Of a stretch of DNA of 64,000 bases, positions 1-11,938 are shown piece after piece. How positions within the stretch are numbered: position 1 is the first letter of the stretch; every line of letters starts with the position of its first letter. Under the pieces are notes generated by a model. The model did not search any database and had not been told where the DNA came from. It saw only the letters and a program-made list of their open reading frames with translations. This DNA is from Megachile rotundata. Its lineage: Eukaryota > Arthropoda > Insecta > Hymenoptera > Megachilidae. The DNA lies in assembly GCF_050947335.1 (NCBI RefSeq), contig NW_027473315.1, positions 3,038,001 through 3,102,000 of the forward strand, in the 5' to 3' direction. Both the position numbers and the translations under genes were made by a program.

Positions 1-738
1 TGATTGTGATTGTATGATTGTGGTGTATGATTGTAATTGTATGATTATGATTGTATGATTGTGATTGTATGATTGAGATTGTATGATTGAGATTGTATGA
101 ATGTGATTGTATGCTTGTGATTTTATGATTGTGATTGTATGATTGTGATTGTATGATTGTGATTGCATGATTTTGAATGTATGATTGTGATTGTATGATT
201 GTGATTGTATGATTGTGATTGTATGATTGTATTTGGGAGATTGTATTTGGGAGATTGTAATTGTATGATTGCGATTGTATGATTGTGATTGTATGATTGT
301 GATGTATGATTGTAATTGTATGATTATGATTGTATGATTGTGATTGTATGATTGCGATTGTATGATTGTGATTGTATGATTGTGGTGTATGATTGTAATT
401 GTATGATTATGATTGTATGATTGTGATTGTATGATAGAGATTGTATGATTGAGATTGTATGAATGTGATTGTATGCTTGCGATTGTATGATTGTGATTGT
501 ATGATTGTGATTGTATGATTGTGATTGCATGATTTTGAATGCATGATTGTGATTGTATGATAGTGATTGTATGATTGTGATTGTATGATTGTGATTGTAT
601 GATTGTATTTGGGAGATTGTATTTGGGAGATTGTAATTGTATGATTGCGATTGTATGATTGTGATTGTATGATTGTGATGTATGATTGTAATTGTATGAT
701 TATGATTGTATGATTGTGATTGTATGATTATGATTGTA
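1..738. repeat. Tandem pair of ~0.36-kb HOR units
   Basis: Positions 1-362 and 363-738 carry the same marks in the same order: a GGTGTATG 13-mer (22 and 384), two GAGATTG units, a TGAATGTG unit, a TGCTTG unit, TGCATGATTTTGAATG-type units, two GGG units, then a GATGTATG 13-mer (301 and 677). The offset is 362 early and 376 late, so copy 2 has one extra 14-bp unit. The copies differ at single bases, for example TGCTTGTG in copy 1 against TGCTTGCG in copy 2. Copy 1 is cut by the window edge. Confidence 0.85.
668..708. repeat. 13-mer module (representative copy)
   Basis: A 13-bp unit TATGATTGTGATG (one T lost) is followed by a TAATTG unit (681-694) and a TTATG unit (695-708). This trio recurs through the whole window, for example at 2032, 4911, 14740, 21170, 36400, 43667 and 58563 (13-mer positions). 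The 13-mer can also read GGTGTATG (22, 384, 1739, 4618, 10390, 12879) or TAATGTATG (16581, 22743, 26966, 32653). It is the main length variant of the array and shifts the repeat phase by one base each time. The TTATG unit creates TAA on the minus strand in one frame. Confidence 0.93.
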
Positions 739-792
739 TGATTGTGGTTGTATGATTGCGATTGTATGATTGTGATTGTATGATTATGATTG

Positions 793-806
793 TATTTTTG
801 TGATTG
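793..806. repeat. TATTTTTGTG unit (representative T5 mark)
   Basis: A unit with a T5 run (TATTTTTGTGATTG), nearly always preceded by a TTATG unit and followed by TGCATG. It recurs at, for example, 2148, 5027, 6427, 6818, 17259, 19089, 58680 and 59853 and is a convenient HOR landmark. Two copies (near 38611 and 46059) have lost one base and read TATTTTTTGATTG. Four copies (C at 16698, 22860, 27083 and 32770) are preceded by GATTC instead of GATTG. Confidence 0.85.
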
Positions 807-904
807 CATGATTGTGATTGTATGATTGTGATTGTATGATTGTGATTGTATGATTGTGATTGTATGATTGTGATTGTATGATTGTGATTGTATGATTGTG
901 ATTG

Positions 905-1002
905 TATGAGTGTGATTGTCTGATTGTGGTTGTGCGATTGTGATTGTACGATTGTGAATGTACGATTGTGATTGTATGATTGTGATTGTATGAATATGAT
1001 TG
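905..1002. repeat. C-bearing cassette, type a (representative copy)
   Basis: Seven units in fixed order: TATGAGTG (905), TCTG with GGTTG (919), TGCG (933), TACG with GAATG (947), TACG (961), a plain unit (975) and TGAATATG (989). The same order recurs with few changes at TCTG positions such as 2274, 5195, 6551, 6942, 13134, 17354, 33370, 49426, 54821, 56268, 56821, 58747, 59926, 61724 and 62282. I count roughly sixty TCTG marks in the window. It is one of the few places where C and CpG cluster on this strand. A second form lacks the GAATG change (type b, see 7347). No function can be read from it. Confidence 0.9.
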
Positions 1003-1581
1003 TATGATTGTGATTGCATGATTGTGATTGTATGATTGAGATTGTATGATTGTGATTGTATGCTTGCGATTGTATGATTGTGATTGTATGATTGTGATTG
1101 TATGACTGTGATTGTATGATTGTGATTGTATGATTGTGATTGTATGATTGTATTTGGGAGATTGTATTTGGGAGATTGTAATTGTATGATTGCGATTGTA
1201 TGATTGTGGTTGTATGATTGTGATGTATGATTGTAATTGTATGATTATGATTGTATGATTGTGATTGTATGATTATGATTGTATGATTTTGATTGTATGA
1301 TTGCGATTGTATGATTGTGATTGTATGATTATGATTGTATTTTTGTGATTGCATGATTGTGATTGTATGATTGTGATTGTATGATTGTGATTGTATGATT
1401 ATAATTGTATGATTGTGATTGTATGATTGTATTTGGGAGATTGTATTTGGGAGATTGTATTTGGGAGATTGTGATTGCATGATTGTGATTGTTTGATTGT
1501 GATTGCATGATTTTGAATTTATGATTGTGATTGCATGATTGTGATTGTATGATTGTGAGTGTATGATTGTGATTGTATGAT

Positions 1582-1665
1582 TGTATTTGGGAGATTGTAT
1601 TTGGGAGATTGTATTTGGGAGATTGTATTTGGGAGATTGCATTTGGGAGATTGTATTTGGGAGAT
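1582..1665. repeat. Six-unit GGG block
   Basis: Six consecutive TGTATTTGGGAGAT units put GGG at 1589, 1603, 1617, 1631, 1645 and 1659, exactly every 14 bp. The fifth unit starts TGCATTT instead of TGTATTT. The block sits inside an ordinary unit: the flanks TATGATTG and TAATTG together make 14 bp. A three-unit block lies just upstream at 1428-1469. Confidence 0.95.
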
Positions 1666-2450
1666 TGTAATTGTATGATTGCGATTGTATGATTGTGATT
1701 GTATGATTGCGATTGTATGATTGTGATTGTATGATTGTGGTGTATGATTGTAATTGTATGATTATGATTGTATGATTGTGATTGTATGATTGAGATTGTA
1801 TGATTGAGATTGTATGAATGTGATTGTATGCTTGCGATTGTATGATTGTGATTGTATGATTGTGATTGTATGATTGTGATTACATGATTTTGAATGTATG
1901 ATTGTGATTGTATGATAGTGATTGTATGATTGTGATTGTATGATTGTGATTGTATGATTGTATTTGGGAGATTGTATTTGGGAGATTGTAATTGTATGAT
2001 TGCGATTGTATGATTGTGATTGTATGATTGTGATGTATGATTGTAATTGTATGATTATGATTGTATGATTGTGATTGTATGATTATGATTGTATGATTGT
2101 GGTTGTATGATTGCGATTGTATGATTGTGATTGTATGATTATGATTGTATTTTTGTGATTGCATGATTGTGATTGTATGATTGTGATTGTATGATTGTGA
2201 TTGTATGATTGTGATTGTATGATTGTGATTGTATGATTGTGATTGTATGATTGTGATTGTATGAGTGTGATTGTCTGATTGTGGTTGTGCGATTGTGATT
2301 GTACGATTGTGAATGTACGATTGTGATTGTATGATTGTGATTGTATGAATATGATTGTATGATTGTGATTGCATGATTGTGATTGTATGATTGAGATTGT
2401 ATGATTGTGATTGTATGCTTGCGATTGTATGATTGTGATTGTATGATTGC
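1655..2450. repeat. HOR copy 2 of the 1355-bp offset family
   Basis: This is the second copy of the 300-1095 block. It keeps all the marks in order but differs at scattered bases, such as GATTACATG at 1878-1886 where copy 1 has GCATG. It diverges from copy 1 at about 2450, where a GCGATTTTATG unit replaces the TGACTG unit. Confidence 0.85.
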
Positions 2451-2761
2451 GATTTTATGATTGTGATTGTATGATTATGATTGTATTTTTGTGATTGCAT
2501 GATTGTGATTGTATGATTGTGATGTATGATTGTAATTGTATGATTATGATTGTATGATTGTGATTGCATGGTTGTGATTGTATGATTGTGATTGCATGAT
2601 TTTGAATGTATGATTGTGATTGCATGATTGTGATTGCATGATTGTGATTGTATGATTGAGATTGTATGATTGTGATTGTATGCTTGCGATTGTATGATTG
2701 TGATTGTATGATTGTGATTCTTTGATTGTGATTGTATGATTGTGATTGTATGATTGTGATT

Positions 2762-3782
2762 GTATGATTGTGATTGTATGATTGTGATTGTATGATTGTG
2801 ATTGTATGATTGTATTTGGGAGTTTGTATTTGGGATATTGTAATTGTATGATTGCGATTGTATGATTGTGATTGTATGATTGTGATGTATGATTGTAATT
2901 GTATGATTATGATTGTATGATTGTGATTGCATGATTGTGATTGTATGATTGTGATTGCATGATTTTGAATGTATGATTGTGATTGCATGATTGTGATTGT
3001 ATGATTGTGATTGTATGATTGTGATTGTATGATTGTGATAGTATGATTGTGATTGTATGATTATAATTGTATGATTGTGATTGTATGATTGTATTTGGGA
3101 GATTGTATTTGGGAGATTGTATTTGGGAGATTGTAATTGTATGATTGCGATTGTATGATTGTGATTGTATGATTGCGATTGTATGAATGCGATTGTATGA
3201 TTGTGATTGTATGATTGTGATTGTATGATTGCGATTGTATGATTGTGATTGTATGATTGTGATTGTATGATTGTGATCGTATGATTGTATTTGGGAGATT
3301 GTAATTGTATGATTGCGATTGTATGATTGTGATTGCATGATTGTGATTGTTTGATTGTGATTGCATGATTTTGAATGTATGATTGTGATTGCATGATTGT
3401 GATTGTATGATTGTGAGTGTATGATTGTGACTGTATGATTGTATTTGGGAGATTGTATTTGGGAGATTGTATTTGGGAGATTGTATTTGGGAGATTGCAT
3501 TTGGGAGATTGTATTTGGGAGATTGTAATTGTATGATTGCGATTGTATGATTGTGATTGTATGATTGTGATTGTATGATTGTGATTGTATGAGTGTGATT
3601 GTATGATTGTGATTGTATGATTGTGATTGTATGATTGTGATAGTATGATTGTGATTGTATGATTGTGATTGTATGACTGTGATTGTATGATTGTGATTGT
3701 GCGATTGTGATTGTACGATTGTGAATGTACGATTGTGATTGTATGATTGCGATTGTATGAATATGATTGTATGATTGTGATT
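2762..3782. repeat. 1021-bp HOR, copy 1
   Basis: This period is followed directly by a second copy at 3783. Shared marks at offset 1021 are the GGGAGTTTG pair (GGG at 2818/3839), TTATAATTG (3061/4082) and the six-unit GGG block (3440/4461). 1021 equals 73 units minus 1. In this copy the last third (from about 3560) contains GATAGT, TGACTG and a TGTGCG unit before TGAATATG. Confidence 0.85.
3440..3523. repeat. Six-unit GGG block
   Basis: GGG occurs at 3447, 3461, 3475, 3489, 3503 and 3517, with the fifth unit starting TGCATTT. It closes a module that begins at TTATAATTG (3061). Confidence 0.95.
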
Positions 3783-4579
3783 GCATGATTGTGATTGTAT
3801 GATTGTGATTGTATGATTGTGATTGTATGATTGTATTTGGGAGTTTGTATTTGGGATATTGTAATTGTATGATTGCGATTGTATGATTGTGATTGTATGA
3901 TTGTGATGTATGATTGTAATTGTATGATTATGATTGTATGATTGTGATTGCATGATTGTGATTGTATGATTGTGATTGCATGATTTTGAATGTATGATTG
4001 TGATTGCATGATTGTGATTGTATGATTGTGATTGTATGATTGTGATTGTATGATTGTGATAGTATGATTGTGATTGTATGATTATAATTGTATGATTGTG
4101 ATTGCATGATTGTATTTGGGAGATTGTATTTGGGAGATTGTATTTGGGAGATTGTAATTGTATGATTGCGATTGTATGATTGTGATTGTATGATTGCGAT
4201 TGTATGAATGCGATTGTATGATTGTGATTGTATGATTGTGATTGTATGATTGCGATTGTATGATTGTGATTGTATGATTGTGATTGTATGATTGTGATCG
4301 TATGATTGTATTTGGGAGATTGTAATTGTATGATTGCGATTGCATGATTGTGATTGCATGATTGTGATTGTTTGATTGTGATTGCATGATTTTGAATGTA
4401 TGATTGTGATTGCATGATTGTGATTGTATGATTGTGAGTGTATGATTGTGACTGTATGATTGTATTTGGGAGATTGTATTTGGGAGATTGTATTTGGGAG
4501 ATTGTATTTGGGAGATTGCATTTGGGAGATTGTATTTGGGAGATTGTAATTGTATGATTGCGATTGTATGATTGTGATT
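3783..4579. repeat. 1021-bp HOR, copy 2 (partial)
   Basis: This partial second period of the 2762-3782 HOR keeps all marks up to the six-unit GGG block and ends at about 4579, where GATTTTATG and GCG units differ. A single-base difference is C at 4105 against T at 3084. Confidence 0.85.
4461..4544. repeat. Six-unit GGG block
   Basis: GGG runs every 14 bp from 4468 to 4538, with the TGCATTT variant in unit five. It lies 1021 bp from the block at 3440. Confidence 0.95.
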
Positions 4580-5310
4580 TTATGATTGCGATTGTATGAT
4601 TGTGATTGTATGATTGTGGTGTATGATTGTAATTGTATGATTATGATTGTATGATTGTGATTGTATGATTGAGATTGTATGATTGAGATTGTATGAATGT
4701 GATTGTATGCTTGCGATTGTATGATTGTGATTGTATGATTGTGATTGTATGATTGTGATTGCATGATTTTGAATGTATGATTGTGATTGTATGATTGTGA
4801 TTGTATGATTGTGATTGTATGATTGTGATTGTATGATTGTATTTGGGAGATTGTATTTGGGAGATTGTAATTGTATGATTGCGATTGTATGATTGTGATT
4901 GTATGATTGTGATGTATGATTGTAATTGTATGATTATGATTGTATGATTGTGATTGTATGATTATGATTGTATGATTGTGGTTGTATGATTGCGATTGTA
5001 TGATTGTGATTGTATGATTATGATTGTATTTTTGTGATTGCATGATTGTGATTGTATGATTGTGATTGTATGATTGTGATTGTATGATTGTGATTGTATG
5101 ATTGTGATTGTATGATTGTGATTGTATGATTGTGATTGTATGATTGTGATTGTATGATTGTGATTGTATGATTGTGATTGTATGAGTGTGATTGTCTGAT
5201 TGTGGTTGTGCGATTGTGATTGTACGATTGTGAATGTACGATTGTGATTGTATGATTGTGATTGTATGAATATGATTGTATGATTGTGATTGCATGATTG
5301 TGATTGTATG
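4534..5310. repeat. Third relative of the 1355-bp family, with expanded run
   Basis: The block aligns with 1655-2450 at an offset of 2879 up to the TATTTTTGTG mark (2148/5027). The offset then jumps to 2921 at the TCTG cassette (2274/5195). The extra 42 bp is three added consensus units inside the pure run at 5055-5180. Confidence 0.8.
5055..5180. repeat. Homogeneous run of nine consensus units
   Basis: Nine perfect TATGATTGTGATTG units occur in a row before the TATGAGTG unit of a C cassette. The matching run in the 2.2-kb relative is three units shorter. Confidence 0.9.
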
Positions 5311-6231
5311 ATTGAGATTGTATGATTGTGATTGTATGCTTGCGATTGTATGATTGTGATTGTATGATTGTGATTGTATGACTGTGATTGTATGATTGTG
5401 ATTGTATGATTGTGATTGTATGATTGTATTTGGGAGATTGTATTTGGGAGATTGTAATTGTATGATTATGATTGTATGATTGTGATTGTATGATTGCGAT
5501 TGTATGATTGTGATTGTATGATTATGATTGTATTTTTGTGATTGCATGATTGTGATTGTATGATTGTGATTGTATGATTGTGATTGTATGATTGTGATTG
5601 TATGATTGTGATTGTATGATTGTGATTGTATGAGTGTGATTGTATGATTGTGATTGTATGATTGTGATTGTATGATTGTGATAGTATGATTGTGATTGTA
5701 TGATTGTGATTGTATGACTGTGATTGTATGATTGTGATTGTGCGATTGTGATTGTACGATTGTGAATGTACGATTGTGATTGTATGATTGTGATTGTATG
5801 AATATGATTGTATGATTGTGATTGCATGATTGTGATTGTATGATTGTGATTGTATGATTGTGATTGTATGATTGTATTTGGGAGTTTGTATTTGGGATAT
5901 TGTCATTGTATGATTGCGATTGTATGATTGTGATTGTATGATTGTGATGTATGATTGTAATTGTATGATTATGATTGTATGATTGTGATTGCATGGTTGT
6001 GATTGTATGATTGTGATTGCATGATTTTGAATGTATGATTGTGATTGCATGATTGTGATTGGATGATTGTGATTGTATGATTGTGATTGTATGATTGTGA
6101 TTGTATGATTGTGATTGTATGATTGTGATTGTCTGATTGTGGTTGTGCGATTGTGATTGTACGATTGTGATTGTACGATTGTGATTGTATGATTGTGATT
6201 GTATGATTGTGATTGTATGATTGTGATTGTA

Positions 6232-7013
6232 TGATTGTATTTGGGAGATTGTATTTGGGAGATTGTAATTGTATGATTGCGATTGTATGATTGTGGTTGT
6301 ATGATTGTGATGTATGATTGTAATTGTATGATTATGATTGTATGATTGTGATTGTATGATTATGATTGTATGATTGTGATTGTATGATTGCGATTGTATG
6401 ATTGTGATTGTATGATTATGATTGTATTTTTGTGATTGCATGATTGTGATTGTATGATTGTGATTGTATGATTGTGATTGTATGATTGTGATTGTATGAT
6501 TGTGATTGTATGATTGTGATTGTATGATTGTGATTGTATGAGTGTGATTGTCTGATTGTGGTTGTGCGATTGTGATTGTACGATTGTGAATGTACGATTG
6601 TGATTGTATGATTGTGATTGTATGATTGTATTTGGGAGATTGTATTTGGGAGATTGTAATTGTATGATTGCGATTGTATGATTGTGGTTGTATGATTGTG
6701 ATGTATGATTGTAATTGTATGATTATGATTGTATGATTGTGATTGTATGATTATGATTGTATGATTGTGATTGTATGATTGCGATTGTATGATTGTGATT
6801 GTATGATTATGATTGTATTTTTGTGATTGCATGATTGTGACTGTATGATTGTGATTGTATGATTGTGATTGTATGATTGTGATTGTATGATTGTGATTGT
6901 ATGATTGTGATTGTATGATTGTGATTGTATGAGTGTGATTGTCTGATTGTGGTTGTGCGATTGTGATTGTACGATTGTGAATGTACGATTGTGATTGTAT
7001 GATTGTGATTGTA
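6232..7013. repeat. 391-bp HOR tandem pair
   Basis: Copy 1 is about 6232-6622 and copy 2 about 6623-7013. Marks shared at offset 391 are the GGG pair (6243/6634), GGTTG (6295/6686), the T5 unit (6427/6818) and the TCTG cassette (6551/6942). 391 is 28 units minus one, with one 13-mer per period. Confidence 0.85.
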
Positions 7014-9449
7014 TGAATATGATTGTATGATTGTGATTGCATGATTGTGATTGTATGATTGTGATTGTATGATTGTGATTGTATGATTGTATTTGGGAGT
7101 TTGTATTTGGGATATTGTAATTGTATGATTGCGATTGTATGATTGTGATTGTATGATTGTGATGTATGATTGTAATTGTATGATTATGATTGTATGATTG
7201 TGATTGCATGGTTGTGATTGTATGATTGTGATTGCATGATTTTGAATGTATGATTGTGATTGCATGATTGTGATTGTATGATTGTGATTGTATGATTGTG
7301 ATTGTATGATTGTGATTGTATGATTGTGATTGTATGATTGTGATTGTCTGATTGTGGTTGTGCGATTGTGATTGTACGATTGTGATTGTGCGATTGTGAT
7401 TGTATGATTGTGATTGTATGATTATGATTGTGTGATTGTGATTGCATGATTGTGATTGTATGATTGTGATTGTATGATTGTGATAGTATGATTGTGATTG
7501 TATGATTGTGATTGTATGATTGTGATTGTATGATTATAATTGTATGATTGTGATTGTATGATTGTATTTGGGAGATTGTATTTGGGAGATTGTAATTGTA
7601 TGATTGCGATTGTATGATTGCGATTGTATGATTGTGATTGTATGATTGCGATTGTATGATTGCGATTGTATGATTGTGATGTATGATTGTAATTGTATGA
7701 TTATGATTGTATGATTGTGATTGTATGATTGAGATTGTATGATTGAGATTGTATGAATGTGATTGTATGCTTGCGATTGTATGATTGTGATTGTATGATT
7801 GTGATTGTATGATTGTGATTGCATGATTTTGTATGTATGATTGTGATTGTATGATTGTGATTGTATGATTGCGATTGTATGATTGTGATTGTATGATTGT
7901 ATTTGGGAGATTGTATTTGGGAGATTGTAATTGTATGATTGCGATTGTATGATTGTGATTGTATGATTGTGATGTATGATTGTAATTGTATGATTATGAT
8001 TGTATGATTGTGATTGTATGATTATGATTGTATGATTGTGGTTGTATGATTGCGATTGTATGATTGTGATTGTATGATTATGATTGTATTTTTGTGATTG
8101 CATGATTGTGATTGTATGATTGTGATTGTATGATTGTGATTGTATGATTGTGATTGTATGATTGTGATTGTATGATTGTGATTGTATGAGTGTGATTGTC
8201 TGATTGTGGTTGTGCGATTGTGATTGTACGATTGTGAATTTACGATTGTGATTGTATGATTGTGATTGTATGATTGTGATTGTATGATTGTGATTGTATG
8301 AATATGATTGTATGATTGTGATTGCATGATTGTGATTGTATGATTGAGATTGTATGATTGTGATTGTATGCTTGCGATTGTATGATTGTGATTGTATGAT
8401 TGTGATTGTATGACTGTGATTGTGTGATTGTGATTGTATGATTGTGATTGTATGATTGTATTTGGGAGATTGTATTTGGGAGATTGTAATTGTATGATTG
8501 CGATTGTATGATTGTGATTGTATGATTGTGATGTATGATTGTAATTGTATGATTATGATTGTATGATTGTGATTGTATGATTATGATTGTATGATTGTGA
8601 TTGTATGATTGCGATTTTATGATTGTGATTGTATGATTATGATTGTATTTTTGTGATTGCATGATTGTGATTGTATGATTGTGATTGTATGATTGTGATT
8701 GTATGATTGTGATTGTATGATTGTGATTGTATGATTGTGATTGTATGATTGTGATTGTATGATTGTGATTGTATGAGTGTGATTGTCTGATTGTGGTTGT
8801 GCGATTGTGATTGTACGATTGTGAATGTACGATTGTGATTGTATGATTGTGATTGTATGAATATGATTGTATGATTGTGATTGCATGATTGTGATTGTAT
8901 GATTGAGATTGTATGATTGTGATTGTATGCTTGCGATTGTATGATTGTGATTGTATGATTGTGATTCTTTGATTGTGATTGTATGATTGTGATTGTATGA
9001 TTGTGATTGTATGATTGTGATTGTATGATTGTGATTGTATGATTGTGATTCTTTGATTGTGATTGTATGATTGTGATTGTATGATTGTGATTGTATGATT
9101 GTGATTGTATGAGTGTGATTGTATGATTGTGATTGTATGATTGTGATTGTATGATTGTGATAGTATGATTGTGATTGTATGATTGTGATTGTATGACTGT
9201 GATTGTATGATTGTGATTGTGCGATTGTGATTGTACGATTGTGAATGTACGATTGTGATTGTATGATTGCGATTGTATGAATATGATTGTATGATTGTGA
9301 TTGCATGATTGTGATTGTATGATTGTGATTGTATGATTGTGATTGTATGATTGTATTTGGGAGTTTGAATTTGGGATATTGTAATTGTATGATTGCGATT
9401 GTATGATTGTGATTGTATGATTGTGATTGTATGATTGTGATTGCATGAT
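7014..9449. repeat. Mixed HOR stretch
   Basis: This stretch of marked units holds a type b cassette at 7.33 kb, type a cassettes at 8.2 and 8.8 kb, 13-mers near 7161, 7678, 7971 and 8530, and GGGAGTTTG pairs near 7.1 and 9.36 kb (the second reads GGGAGTTTGAATTTGGG). GATTCTTTG occurs twice, 84 bp apart (8963 and 9047), which is a local six-unit duplication. Nothing other than satellite is present. Confidence 0.85.
7333..7460. repeat. C-bearing cassette, type b (representative copy)
   Basis: TCTG with GGTTG, TGCG and two further C units without the GAATG change, followed by a TTATG unit and a GTGTGATTG unit instead of TGAATATG. Similar copies lie near 20610, 23727, 28342, 40272, 41573, 57561 and 63022. 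The 7.33-kb copy reads TGCG where most others have the second TACG. The 20610 copy carries TGACTG in place of TGATTG. Confidence 0.8.
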
Positions 9450-10442
9450 TGTGATTGTATGACTGTGATTGTATGATTGTGATTGTGCGATTGTGATTGT
9501 ACGATTGTGAATGTACGATTGTGATTGTATGATTGCGATTGTATGAATATGATTGTATGATTGTGATTGCATGATTGTGATTGTATGATTGTGATTGTAT
9601 GATTGTGATTGTATGATTGTATTTGGGAGTTTGTATTTGGGATATTGTAATTGTATGATTGCGATTGTATGATTGTGATTGTATGATTGTGATGTATGAT
9701 TGTAATTGTATGATTATGATTGTATGATTGTGATTGCATGATTGTGATTGTATGATTGTGATTGCATGATTTTGAATGTATGATTGTGATTGCATGATTG
9801 TGATTGTATGATTGTGATTGTATGATTGTGATTGTATGATTGTGATAGTATGATTGTGATTGTATGATTATAATTGTATGATTGTGATTGTATGATTGTA
9901 TTTGGGAGATTGTATTTGGGAGATTGTAATTGTATGATTGCGATTGTATGATTGTGATTGTATGATTGCGATTGTATGAATGCGATTGTATGATTGTGAT
10001 TGTATGATTGTGATTGTATGATTGCGATTGTATGATTGTGATTGTATGATTGTGATTGTATGATTGTGATCGTATGATTGTATTTGGGAGATTGTAATTG
10101 TATGATTGCGATTGTATGATTGTGATTGCATGATTGTGATTGTTTGATTGTGATTGCATGATTTTGAATGTATGATTGTGATTGCATGATTGTGATTGTA
10201 TGATTGTGAGTGTATGATTGTGATTGTATGATTGTATTTGGGAGATTGTATTTGGGAGATTGTATTTGGGAGATTGTATTTGGGAGATTGCATTTGGGAG
10301 ATTGTATTTGGGAGATTGTAATTGTATGATTGCGATTGTATGATTGTGATTGTATGATTGCGATTGTATGATTGTGATTGTATGATTGTGGTGTATGATT
10401 GTAATTGTATGATTATGATTGTATGATTGTGATTGTATGATT
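9450..10442. repeat. 993-bp block, copy 1 (offset 2489)
   Basis: The block matches 11939-12931. Shared marks are TGACTG (9461/11950), TGAATATG (9545/12034), GGGAGTTTG (GGG 9625/12114), GATAGT (9845/12334), TTATAATTG (9868/12357), the six-unit GGG block (10233/12722) and GGTGTATG (10390/12879). 2489 equals 178 units minus 3. The copies look almost identical. Confidence 0.88.
10233..10316. repeat. Six-unit GGG block
   Basis: GGG occurs at 10240 and every 14 bp to 10310, with TGCATTT in unit five. The upstream module from TTATAATTG (9868) is 14 bp shorter than in the 3-kb copies because the intervening GGG block has two units instead of three. Confidence 0.95.
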
Positions 10443-11938
10443 GAGATTGTATGATTGAGATTGTATGAATGTGATTGTATGCTTGCGATTGTATGATTGT
10501 GATTGTATGATTGTGATTGTATGATTGTGATTGCATGATTTTGAATGTATGATTGTGATTGTATGATAGTGATTGTATGATTGTGATTGTATGATTGTGA
10601 TTGTATGATTGTATTTGGGAGATTGTAATTGTATGATTGCGATTGTATGATTGTGATTGTATGATTATGATTGTATTTTTGTGATTGCATGGTTGTGATT
10701 GTATGATTGTGATTGTATGATTGTGATTGTATGATTGTGATTGTATGATTGTGATTGTATGATTGTGATTGTATGATTGTGATTGTATGAGTGTGATTGT
10801 CTGATTGTGGTTGTGCGATTGTGATTGTACGATTGTGAATGTACGATTGTGATTGTATGATTGTGATTGTATGAATATGATTGTATGATTGTGATTGCAT
10901 GATTGTGATTGTATGATTGAGATTGTATGATTGTGATTGTATGCTTGCGATTGTATGATTGTGATTGTATGATTGTGATTGTATGACTGTGATTGTATGA
11001 TTGTGATTGTATGATTGTGATTGTATGATTGTGATTGTATGATTGTGATTGTATGATTGTGATTGTATGAGTGTGATTGTCTGATTGTAGTTGTGCGATT
11101 GTGATTGTACGATTGTGAATGTACGATTGTGATTGTATGATTGTGATTGTATGAATATGATTGTATGATTGTGATTGCATGATTGTGATTGTATGATTGA
11201 GATTGTATGATTGTGATTGTATGCTTGCGATTGTATGATTGTGATTGTATGATTGTGATTCTTTGATTGTGATTGTATGATTGTGATTGTATGATTGTGG
11301 TTGTATGATTGTGATTGTATGATTGTGATTGTATGATTGTGATAGTATGATTGTGATTGTATGATTGTGATTGTATGACTGTGATTGTATGATTGTGATT
11401 GTGCGATTGTGATTGTACGATTGTGAATGTACGATTGTGATTGTATGATTGTGATTGTATGAATATGATTGTATGATTGTGATTGCATGATTGTGATTGT
11501 ATGATTGTGATTGTATGATTGTGATTGTATGATTGTATTTGGGAGTTTGTATTTGGGATATTGTAATTGTATGATTGCGATTGTATGATTGTGATTGTAT
11601 GATTGTGATGTATGATTGTAATTGTATGATTATGATTGTATGATTGTGATTGCATGGTTGTGATTGTATGATTGTGATTGCATGATTTTGAATGTATGAT
11701 TGTGATTGCATGATTGTGATTGCATGATTGTGATTGTATGATTGAGATTGTATGATTGTGATTGTATGCTTGCGATTGTATGATTGTGATTGTATGATTG
11801 TGATTCTTTGATTGTGATTGTATGATTGTGATTGTATGATTGTGATTGTATGATTGTGATTGTATGAGTGTGATTGTATGATTGTGATTGTATGATTGTG
11901 ATTGTATGATTGTGATAGTATGATTGTGATTGTATGAT
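10443..11938. repeat. Mixed HOR stretch with two adjacent cassettes
   Basis: Contains GAGATTG units, a GATAGTGATTG unit, C cassettes at 10799 and 11089 (the second reads GTAGTTG instead of GTGGTTG), GATTCTTTG near 11.26 and 11.81 kb, GATAGT near 11.34 and 11.91 kb, and a 13-mer near 11608. All of it is 14-bp satellite. Confidence 0.85.

Larger units (their letters stand above)
300..1095. repeat. HOR copy 1 of the 1355-bp offset family
   Basis: This block matches 1655-2450 at an offset of 1355 bp. Shared marks include the GGTGTATG 13-mer (384/1739), the GATGTATG 13-mer (677/2032), the TATTTTTGTG unit (793/2148), the TCTG cassette (919/2274) and TGCTTGCG (1061/2416). 1355 equals 97 fourteen-bp units minus 3, consistent with three 13-mers per period. 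A third, longer relative lies at about 4534-5300 (offset 2879 at its start). Confidence 0.85.

Noticed and set aside
8240..11488. Minus-strand open frame of 1082 codons, and dozens of similar long frames (for example 9868-13011 and 38603-41491)
   Set aside because: The satellite itself has no stop codon on the minus strand in any frame, so long frames are expected. They overlap each other in different frames, all spell the same 14-residue cycle, begin at random TGCAT variants and end at TTAT variants. There is no domain, no signal peptide, no intron signal and no regulatory context.
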